Source: Punica granatum
Taxonomy: Eukaryota; Streptophyta; Magnoliopsida; Myrtales; Lythraceae
Assembly (NCBI RefSeq): GCF_007655135.1
Contig: NC_045132.1
Coordinates: 16,182,001-16,246,000, forward strand
Reading direction: 5' to 3'
DNA length: 64,000 nucleotides
Within the stretch, counting starts at the first letter, position 1; every line of letters starts with the position of its first letter. This document shows, piece by piece, positions 33,230 to 43,400 of this stretch. The translations under genes and the position numbers were made by a program. Below the pieces are notes generated by a model. That model had not been told where the DNA came from. It did not search any database and saw only the letters and a list, made by a program, of their open reading frames with translations.

Positions 33230-34398
33230 TGTTTATACTAATTTTCTGCATTCCATGGAAAATAGCCGAGCCACGACGTGTGCATGGTATTTCAATGATT
33301 TTCCAGGTTTGGGAGAAATATCGGATCGGATATAGAGGAGATGGGCCGTGGATATGTGGAATGGGTTTGACAAATTCAAGCCCGAGATTATGAAGTCGTC
33401 CCAGTGGAAGACTAAGTCCAATTTTTTGGGTTCAATTGGTTGAAATAAAGCTCAAATGGAGCGATTCATGTCCGAGAGCCCATTAGGGAAATTATATGCA
33501 TGGGCTTGTGTTCAACACAGAGGGCGGTGGAGGATTTTTGTTTGAGCAGCTAAGCAATCTTAGATCTCAGCATGCAATATTTGTGCAATATCTCATGTCA
33601 TCTCATGACATATGAATCGGATATCTCTCCGATTTTCTATTTATCTTGGTTTTAAGTAGGCTAGGAGTTAATTTCCTATTTGAATTTTATTTTGATATAT
33701 CGCATATTGTGGCGTATCCGATTATGACATATTCTATAGGGTTTCATTGTAAACGCCTATATATACGTATCGTCTTGTTCGTTGTTAGATTGCACACACA
33801 CATCAATCAAACTCGTACTTTTCTTATCTTTCGTTTATCGCACTTTACTTATCTCGCACTTTAGCTTTTCGCACCTTACTTTTCCGCGCCTTTCAATTCT
33901 GGTTCATCTATCCTTCAATTGATTCCCCGCGAATCGAAAAAAATTTCATTAGAGCTCTGGGGTTTTCAAGGCGGAGACATTATCTTCCTTCAACACTACT
34001 TGCCGAAGATTATCAAAGGGTTGGGTTCACTTGCATCGGGAGGATTTCCTTCACTTCAAACTCAACTTCTTAGGTTGAGTAGTGGCTGAATATCAAATGA
34101 GCGGGCTGAATAGCCACATGATCGATTTCGGACTCATGTTTGTGTTCGTGTGTAGAAAATTAGTGGAGAATCCTAAACAATCAATTCCCCGGACCGTGAA
34201 TCGTATAAGGCGCACTCTAATCTCGAAGACTTAAATTTAGCCGGCAAGCAATCCAGTGGACTTCTAAGGCCATGGTACACGCTTTATTTTAGTGGGGCCA
34301 ACTAGTGACACGTGAATATACTTAAAATCACTTCCTGACACGCCTGGATCTTTACTTACGCGTTGCCAATTAGATGTTGAGCATATATAGCGAGAACA
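33230..34398 (+). mobile_element. Element C: 3' LTR of the gypsy element (1,169 bp)
   Basis: Begins TGTTTATACTAATTTTCTGC after the polypurine-proximal block CATGCGAGGGTAT, and ends ...TAGCGAGAACA. It contains one diverged copy of the 482-bp module (about 33905-34390), which in element A is present four times. The module is opposite in direction to A, so A and C point away from each other. No second LTR of C is in the window. Confidence 0.75.
33758..33766 (+). promoter_or_regulatory. TATA box of the element C LTR
   Basis: CTATATATA lies about 40 bp before a pyrimidine/A-rich start region (TTGTTCGTTGTTAG) and is followed by the R/U5-like segment with repeated TCGCACTTTA words. The corresponding position in A has a similar but mutated sequence. 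Confidence 0.55.
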
Positions 34399-34529
34399 AT
34401 ATATATATATAAACCTTAGAATGTCCATATAAAAAAGAGAAACAACACATATCAAAGTTTCAATTCTAAATAAAACATCGTTATCAACGAGTTTGAGGAA
34501 TATGTAGAGCATATATGTGTTTCGTATAA

Positions 34530-34561
<32 letters not shown>

Positions 34562-35037
34562 ACATGCGGCCGTCTTTTGTGTCGGACGTATCTGTAAAGT
34601 TCCTTAGCCCATGTCAATTAGCATGCATAACCATTAATTAATTAACCCTACATTTCCACAAAATTAAAAAAAAAAAGGACCCACGATTTTTGTGGCTTCT
34701 TTCATATCGTGCCGTCGACCAAAGAATTCGCACATCAGAGTTATATAGTGATTTGTAAGCTCTCACTATGGTATAAAAAGGCAACTTATATGATTATTAT
34801 CTCTTAATTTCAGTTTCTAGAATGGCTCTTAGTTCTCACAACCTGTTTATTATATAATTGCGAGGGCAATCGCCGAAATTCCCCCCGTATGCCCTTTTGC
34901 CGAAATGGGAGCTCATCATCCATTCGTAACCAATAATTAATTCGGGAGCTCATCATCCATTCGTAACCAATAACTTAATTAATTATGTACAATTTTAATC
35001 ATTTACATTGAATCTATATAGTAAAATTGCCTTTGGA
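34399..35037. other. AT-rich intergenic with microsatellite and short duplication
   Basis: (TA)n at 34533-34556. A 37-bp direct duplication containing GGGAGCTCATCATCCATTCG at about 34907-34943 and 34944-34980. No genes. Confidence 0.7.
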
Positions 35038-35045
35038 GTGGGAGG

Positions 35046-35622
35046 TAGGGATGATCGGTTCCGAATACCCTGTATTTTTCACGATACTCAGATCCTACCC
35101 TTTAAGGGACAGGTTCCGAGATTTTAGAACCGGACCCTACCCTGTTGAATCTTGGAACCGGAACGTACCTAGAACCTATATTATACCACAGGTTCTGAGT
35201 ACCCTATTGGAACCTGTAAATTTTTTTCTCTAGCTAAATAAAATTGAACATTTCATATACATAATCAGTAATCACGCCAGATAGAATATTAATAAAGATT
35301 TAGATTAATCCACAACAAAAAAAAATGTCTCATTAATCCATCGACAAAATTAAACATGCATAATACGATCTCATACAAAAAAGTGTCTCTATTCTGATTC
35401 ATTAGAAAAGATAGTAACTTTACTATTTTCTCTTTTTAAAAAAAATAAATAACCGGTTTTTGATACTCTGTAAGCAGGAATTAGAACCGGAACCAATTTT
35501 CACCGATTCCTGATTTTAATACCCGGAACTTACCATATTTTCAATACGAGCTACCCGGACCCTACTCTAACGGGTAGGATCCAACCGGTTCCGGGTATAT
35601 CCGGTACCCATGCACACCCCTA
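35046..35622. mobile_element. Non-autonomous hAT element (577 bp)
   Basis: A perfect 8-bp duplication GTGGGAGG (35038-35045 and 35623-35630) flanks the element, whose ends are TAGGGATGATCGGTTCC and (complement) TAGGGGTGTGCATGGGTACC. Subterminal regions are rich in GGTTCC/GGAACC and GGGTA/TACCC words in both orientations, as expected for hAT transposase binding sites. The interior is AT-rich and non-coding. An 8-bp duplication and TAGGG-type ends are standard for plant hAT elements. Confidence 0.9.
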
Positions 35623-38194
35623 GTGGGAGGTAACAATTCACCATGTTCTTCGCAAAAGGAACTCTTGTGCAGATTGGCTTGCTTAGTGGGCCATCTTTCT
35701 GCCCTTCAGTGTGCACATTTTATTTTCAGTTCCTAGTAGCTTAGTCAATTTTTTAGGCAATGTTTTTTGGAATTGTTATACTCTGCTTTTTGTACTCTTT
35801 AATTTTCTTGGGTCCCTGCCCCATTTCCTTAACCAGAAAAATTTCCTTTGGGAAATTCAATTAAATGCTAAAAGAGAAAATTAATAATAATGAAATTGCA
35901 AAAGACAACGACATTTATGCCAATAAAAGGAAAAACTTGAAATGTCTCCCACAAAGGAGTCCGATTAAAAGAAAAATAAAAATAAAAAGAAAAAGACAAG
36001 GAACCCTGTCATTAATTATTTTGAAATGATTATTATATAATATGCAATTTATAATAAAAAAAGACGATAGCATTTCTGTGCAGTTGAAAAAGACAATAGC
36101 ATTTCTATGCAATTTTTATAAAGGAAATCATATTAATCAGATGTTGTAATCAGTTAATTATTTATAAAAAAAATATAATTTAATTTGAAATCTTCATATA
36201 ATATTATATGAATTTTTAAGCATTTCAAAAAAAAATTATGAAAATCAGAATTTTGTTTAAGAAAATTTTCATGATTAAATTTTACCTTTACTATAAAATA
36301 AGAAAAATTAATATGTCGAAAGCCCGTGCAATGTAAGGGCTGAGACGAGTGCACCTAGAAAATCAAATAATCTCATTTATTTTAAATTGATATTTAATTA
36401 ATTTCGTGCTTAATTATATCACTCATATATTATGTAAGATACATTATGTCACCCCTAAATATTATATAAGATAAATAAAAAGAGCAATAGTATCATCTCT
36501 GTAAAAATAAAATGATTGAATAAGAATTATTCAGTTAATAAGGTAAGAACACATTGTAGTTTCACAAAAATATAAAGATAAAAAGCCCTTACTACCACCC
36601 CTTTTTTTCCCTTAATAAATCATGTGCCATATTATAGTAATTTTTTCACTGGAGTGAGCGCAGCGCAGGCAAGTCCAGCCTGTTAATTGGACACCATAGC
36701 ATCAACAACTTATATAAATATAATATATATATATATATATATGAAAATTCCGGACCCTAGTCTAATTGTTGGGATGGCCGGAGATTATTGCTGTCACAAG
36801 GGTCTCCAATCGAGATCCTGGTGATGCCTCGACTAGGAGGCCAAACTCAAACTCAAGAAACTTGGTTCCAGCCGGGGCAAACCCAAGTCCGGTGCACGAC
36901 CCTTGCTGACGGTTGTACAGTTTTGTTTCGCGTTTAAGGTGCTCCTTAATTTGTTCTTCAGGTGCTGAAATGGATATTTCATAATTTGATTATATCTTCA
37001 AATTAAAAATGAACTTGACTCACTATTCAAGGAAAGCATAATGCATATACACGAATATATATATATATATATATCATGCAAATATAAAAATATTATATAC
37101 ACGATATACACTCCCAATCCTGTGCTATATGTATATATAGCTGATATAGCTAAAGGAAAACTTATTTCAACAAAATGCATTTATTTTGCTTTTTATAAAA
37201 ATTTCTGATAGTGTTTGAAAGGTTATCCTTTTTCGATAGAATTGAAAGGTTATCTTCAATTTCTTTTACATGCACACACACACACATATATGCTTTTCTT
37301 ATTTTTACTAAAAATACCAGTTACCACAATTTTCATGAAATATCAAGGATATCGGTAGTAAAATTGCACCAAAAAATAGTATTACGAGATACGAATTAGG
37401 AAAGTAAAAGTTGGAGAGAATCGAATTATATAATAGACATATATGTGTGTTTATAGGTTGTCATGACATTGCTGGGTCGATGTTGGGGAACATAGTTAAC
37501 ATCGACTTTGTTCGACGATAACAAGGGCGATCGGAGTAGGGTTTTGTCATGGAACGGGTAATATAATGACAGGGGAGCGGAATCGAATAGAGCCCATCCG
37601 TCTCCAATTTGTGGGAGCTCCCAAAATTCTACGTTAATTAAGTAACATATATTTTGACCGGAGTTTTAGGTTTTAGCTCATTTTCTTATACTCATCCGAC
37701 TGTCCTCTTGTTGTTCCCCCTTTGATGGCCGGGCTGCTTGTCCTTTCCATCCGTATTATCATGCATCCTCTCTTTTTTTCTTTTTTCTTTTTTTGAAATT
37801 TTCTTTCCTTCAATTTAATTTCATCTTAATACCGTTCATTGAGTGATAAGTATAGAACAGTGCAGAAAAGGGGGGAAAACATCATATCAGTAGTCAATAC
37901 TGCGATACAGAACTGTTAGATTATTGACTTGACATCAGCTTTACCATGCACGACGGCTCATTCCGACAACCTCGTGGAAGTGTTTAAGTTCGAAAAATAT
38001 GCATATACTATTTAAGACTTAGGGCTCCTTGAGATGTTTTTTCTTTTTCTTTTTTTCCATTGGCCTTTCAAGGAGATATGACTCCATAATGAACGCAACA
38101 AGTGGATGATGTGATCCACTTTAGAAAAACTGAAATTAACTTTCTTACACCTACCAGCTTACAGTACCAAAATAAAAAAGCGAGATGAAGGGGC

Positions 38195-38295
38195 ATAAAA
38201 ATCCTACTAATAAAGATCAAATCTAAAATTTTTTGATTTCAAGTTAATTAACAATTTATACTATTGTAATGTGCTCTCTTCCTCAAACAAGAGAG
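38195..38295 (-). mobile_element. SINE head fragment
   Basis: Same order of words as the fragments at 5600-5705 and 44050-44150: on +, CCTACTAATAA, AGATCAAATCTAAAAT, then TATTGTAATGTGCTCTCTTCC. These correspond on - to box A, box B and body. Truncated. Confidence 0.4.
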
Positions 38296-39015
38296 AGGGA
38301 GTGTAACGTTGTGTCACACAGCCTTCCTAGTAACCATGAGTAAAGGAACTATTTATATCCCTTTGTTTAAGCATTTTCCTGTACTAACTTATATAACCCT
38401 TCCTACATAGATATTCACTTACTCAAGCAGCATTCCTTTCCCCACATTATAAAATATAATAGTATCTTTTTCACATGTCATATGTCTGATGAAACTCCAG
38501 CTGAAAAGGAACTCTGCCTTTTGTTATGTTCTTTGTGGTTGCTAGCACACCAATAAGACAAAAATATGCATATAATTGCCGTAGGATAATTCATATTCAT
38601 TTGAACATATAAAAATATATATATGTGTGTGTATGTATTTACTTGAGCGACGAAATGCAATTCAATGAATCGCGTTAAAAACAGTTTAAATCAATATTTT
38701 CAGTAGAAAAAAATAGTTATTATTAGATTTAGCTAGCTTAAAAATAACCATTCGCTTGTAAGAAAATTAATTCTGCCAGGAACTTAAACGTGAATCATGA
38801 AAAATCAAAATATATTATGAATAATGTCTGCATCCACAGCAAAATTTGGATAAAAATCTATAAGACCATGGGTCCCGGCTATCGTGTCAACATCACTAAG
38901 CATAACTATTGAATAATTGATATATAGAAATATATACAAAAATCAACCAATGATCCAATTAATCAGCCGACACTTAATTACGACCTATACGCTGCATGCA
39001 CATATATATATATAC

Positions 39016-39044
39016 ATACATACATACATACATACATACAAACA
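39016..39044 (+). repeat. (CATA)n microsatellite
   Basis: Six to seven CATA units follow directly on a TA-rich run. Confidence 0.9.
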
Positions 39045-39649
39045 TATATATTGTTTTACCGGTTGTTTTCCATATTTTTCTTCCCCTCCTTTTTCCTTGA
39101 ATATTTGCTCCCCTTGTTCTACTTTGCATGGATACAGTTACATTTAGACATCGATGTCATTATTAGGGACTTGCATGTAGAGAAAGACATTATTCTCGTT
39201 TTTGTTTTTTAATTTGGTGGAAATTATCATTTTATTTATGGCCAATAGTTTCTACAAAGACAAAATAAATCCCAAAATTGGTGTTAACAAGGCTCCAGAA
39301 AGTATCTTCATCTGGGACATTACACATAATATGTATATATATATATATATATATCAATCATAATTGACGTCTATCAGTTGTAAATTAATTATAACCTCAA
39401 GGTTGCTCCGGCAGTGTAAATATGGACAACATTCTTATCACGGGCAAGAACCTGATTATTTTCCTGATTATAACAGAGATTTATGGATTGGTTAAAAAGA
39501 TAGAGAAATGAAAATAAAGAGGCACCTACAAGAAGTTATATTCGCGGAAATCGAATCTAAAAACTTTTGTTCTAGGTAATGTATGGTACAATTTTAATGC
39601 ATGTTAATGGTATACATCATTTTTCCATAATGTTGAGAGTTGTCAATCC

Positions 39650-40018
39650 TATATTGGAAAAAACAAAGAAATCATTGGGTTTATATGAGTTTGAGTACCA
39701 CAAACTATCAGTTCGAGTTTTTATATTGGATATGAGCTCAATTACTTATTGGGCCAATGACCATTTTACATGGTATCAGAGAATGTTACACTTCCGCATA
39801 CCCGTGAGGGCACACACCATACCAGGCCTAATTTTGAGGCAGCATCTGAGCACCAAAGAGGATACCCTTCTCGTGGTTAGTTATTGAGGGACGGGTGTTT
39901 AAAGACATATACATGCATGTGATGGACCACACGTTGTCAGATGAAAACTAGAAAGAAATTATTAAATTTATATGAGATTGGATATTACAATTTATTGGCT
40001 CGACTTTAACATTTTACA
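39650..40018 (+). mobile_element. TRIM remnant upstream of the IDD gene
   Basis: A 5' repeat ending CCATTTTACA at 39770 is followed at once by TGGTATCAGAGAATG (39771-39785), a tRNA-Met primer-binding site. A short interior with GAGGGACGGGTGTTTAAAGA (as in other TRIMs here) leads to a 3' repeat (about 39940-40018) ending CATTTTACA. Shared words include TTTATATGAG and ATTGGATAT. The repeats have diverged. The right end lies about 100 bp from the TATA box of the IDD gene. Confidence 0.65.
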
Positions 40019-40120
40019 CATACAATTTATTGCATAATGTTATGCATTAAGCTAGCTAAGCTCTGCAGGCAATAAGCTCTCGGGGAGTTGTCATCTATAT
40101 TTCCAAAGTTCCCACTCTTC

Positions 40121-40131
40121 ATATATAAATA
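40121..40131 (+). promoter_or_regulatory. TATA box of the IDD gene
   Basis: ATATATAAATA is followed after about 30 bp by an A/C-rich start region and a CT-rich leader. It is about 340 bp upstream of the chosen ATG. The TRIM remnant ends just upstream of it. Confidence 0.6.
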
Positions 40132-40212
40132 GGCATAAAGCCAAAGAAGAAAATAGCTTCACCCACACAAGTCCAACACCCCAAAGAATTTTCTCTTCTT
40201 CCCCATCAATGA

Positions 40213-40377
40213 ATGAGAGACCACCTCAACTTCTTTCTCCATTTTTGTCCTTCCCACGATGATGAGAACATCATCATCAGATCATTCCTGATTTTGGGCT
40301 CATCAAGGAAAACAGCTCCGTCCCCCTTTCTTTTATTGACAATCCAACAACAACAAAATAGACCCCTTTATCTTTAG
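40213..40377 (+). CDS. Upstream open reading frame (54 aa) in the IDD leader
   Basis: The IDD 5' leader holds at least two ATGs before the main start. ATG at 40209 encodes 17 residues. ATG at 40213 opens a 54-codon frame (MRDHLNFFLHF... ending at TAG 40375-40377) that stops 91 bp before the main ATG. uORFs commonly lower translation of plant regulators. Whether this one is translated or conserved cannot be judged here. Confidence 0.35.
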   Translation: MRDHLNFFLHFCPSHDDENIIIRSFLILGSSRKTAPSPFLLLTIQQQQNRPLYL

Positions 40378-40468
40378 CTGGACACAGCAAAAAAGGACAG
40401 GCAAAGAAGGCTTCCGAAATCAAACCCGGTAGCCGTTGTTGTCTTCCATCGAGCTAGAGAACTTAACT

Positions 40469-43400
40469 ATGTCCAACTTCTCTGGAGAAGAAGGAAGTTT
40501 CTCCTCAGGCAACACAGGCGATCAAGAAGTCTTGCAGCACGATGATAATCAGCGGCAGTTACCAAGTCGACTCCTCGATCCATCAAACTCACAACAAGCC
40601 CCCGGCGCCACCGATAATAGCTCCTCGACCCAACCTCAGCAGCCCTCTAAGAAGAAGAGGAACCTGCCGGGAACTCCAGGCAAATAGTTCACTTCAAACA
40701 TATAGAAGCATTTATTCTTTCTTTTCAATTATACTTGGTCATTTTATATAAGAGTAAGGCATATATAAGACTAAGTCGATGATAAGTTAATCATTGCACA
40801 ACTATCTGCATATGAAACTGTCTATAATTGTAAGACATTTGTAAGCTTCATCACATACTTGAGTTTTATAGTGATCACATATATTTTATATAGTGTGTTA
40901 ACCCGTTGCAATTTTGAGCTAGTTATAACAAAATTTTCATCTATAATATTAAAGATTGGTGATCAAATTCATCACAATTTGCATGCACGTCAATCAAGTC
41001 CCAATAGACATGGACACACATATACAGGGATGAGCCGAGAGGGATTGAGGGGGTCAATCATACCCCTCCCCCAAAAAATTTTGAAGTCCTAAAATTATTT
41101 ATATAACGTTTTTAAAAATTTTGATGAATTTTCTTGTATTCACTACCTCTAACTCAAGAAAAATATCTTTTTTTTGTTCCTTCAAGGACCTTGCTTTCCC
41201 TCCGTTCAAATCCTGTGTCCGTCCTGCACACAAATATATATATATGTGTGCGCGCGCGCGCGTGATTTGGTCCAGTTGCGGGGAATAAGAAATTAGGAGA
41301 GAATTCTTTTCAAATGCACATATTTCTAAAGTTTCATAAATTTTGGGGGAAAAAGGAGAAAAGGAAACATGGAGAGAGGGATAATTTTTATATGTAAAAA
41401 GGTTCAATTATTGATTTGAGATTTGAATGATTGATAAAACAGCTGTATGCTTGATTAGCAATTCATGTCTGCCTTTTTTGCTCCCCACTGTTTTGATATC
41501 TAAATTTAAATATAATGAAAGTTTGTGATTTATAAATGTATGGCACACTTGGCTCAAATATGGTTGCCAAAGTTCCCACTCTCCCTTCTCAAAATCAATC
41601 AGTGGGACCAATGTAATTTGAAATAACAAAAGAAAATAATTAGAAGTAGTAGTGGAAATTTTTAGTGGCCAGTTTCCAAAAAGGATTGCAATTTAGAGAA
41701 ATTTTATGTTTTCAGTTGCTGTTATGTATGAACTTGGTTCAATATAGTCTTTACTTTCAACTCATCCCACTGGATTTTATCCGTCAATTATTAAAAATTA
41801 TACTGTGCAATCACTTTTTAAATAGTTCGATCATCAATTATTTATTTTTATTTATTCAAAGAAATTATGCATCAGAAAGTGATTGCAATATATGCTTATT
41901 TATTCATTGTGCTTATATGGAAGTTAACTTGGCCGAATTTTAAGAACAAGCACAGGACATATTATTTCTCAGTTGGACCAATTAGTTGCTCAAATAAAAA
42001 TCTTAATATACCCTGCCTAAAGAATGAAAGTGTGATTTAGAATTTTGTTGATTGTGCTTACCAATTACCATCTCCCACAGACCCGAATGCCGAAGTTATT
42101 GCCCTCTCGCCAACAACACTCATGGCGACGAACCGGTTCGTGTGCGAGATCTGCAACAAAGGATTCCAGAGAGACCAAAACCTTCAGCTTCATAGGAGAG
42201 GCCACAATCTTCCATGGAAGCTGAGGCAAAGAACCAACACCGAGCCCAAGAAAAGGGTCTATATATGTCCCGAGCCGACATGCGTTCACCATAATCCAGC
42301 TCGCGCCCTAGGAGATCTCACCGGCATTAAGAAGCATTATAGTCGTAAGCATGGAGAGAAGAAGTGGAAGTGTGATAAGTGCTCGAAGAAATACGCCGTG
42401 CAATCTGATTGGAAAGCACACCAAAAGACTTGCGGTACAAGGGAGTACAAGTGTGACTGTGGGACTATCTTCTCCAGGTATATATATATCAAGATATTTA
42501 CTTATATACTGAGAAGATAGTGCATATTTATACATGGATTAAACTTTCATGAGGAGCCTCCTTAAAAGAAGGGATTTATGGAGACCAATCAGAGGGCGTT
42601 ACATCGCAAATTGTTAAGTGGTTGTTAATAACGAAATAATAAAAAACTTATTAAAATAGCAAGATACTTGTTATTTAACAAGAAATTTATTGTTTTTAAT
42701 ATAATAAAATACTTATTAAATAATAATAAACTTATTATTTTGTAATAAACTTATTACTTTGAATATTACAAGACTCTTGTCGAATAACAAGTTATCTTAC
42801 TAAATAACAAGAACCTTATCTTTTTCTAAGCATCCTTAAAAGTGCACTTTTAAGGATGCTCCAAATGGTAGGCAACTCTCTTTATACATAACTTTATTAT
42901 GTAGATTCAATTTATTGTAGATAATATGACTAGAACAGTTTTGTTTGGGATTAGAGTTGAGCTTACTCTATTCTAACTTTGTATATATATAAATTTAATT
43001 GGGTTGTAATGATTGTGTTATTAAATTATGAGAAAAGGTGTGAAAAAGTAATGAATAGTTGAGAGAAAATAATTATTGTGTTATTGAATTGTGAAAAAAA
43101 GTAATGAATAGTTTAGAGAATTTAGTATTAAAAATTGAATTGAATGGTTAAAAAAATTGAAGAAAAAGATAAATGTAATAATTGTGTTGTTGAATTGAAG
43201 ATAAGTGGAGTGAAATTAAAAATAAACTCTACAACCAAATAAGGTATTTTCAAAGCTACTTTTGGGAAGAGTCTAAGAAAATTATTGTTAAACAGATGAT
43301 AATATTACGATTTAGTTTGTTTGGTCCATGACCAAGTGTAATACAATGATATTATATATCTAATTATTAGGGAGAATCAAATAAGATATTAGAATATCTT

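Larger units (their letters stand above)
35631..39640. other. AT-rich intergenic sequence, 4 kb
   Basis: No gene recognised. TA-rich microsatellites occur at 36722-36742, 37056-37074, 39001-39016 and 39336-39354. A CATA/TACA tetranucleotide array lies at 39016-39044 and (CA)n near 37272-37286. A SINE head is at 38195-38295. All open frames are short and AT-driven. Confidence 0.5.
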
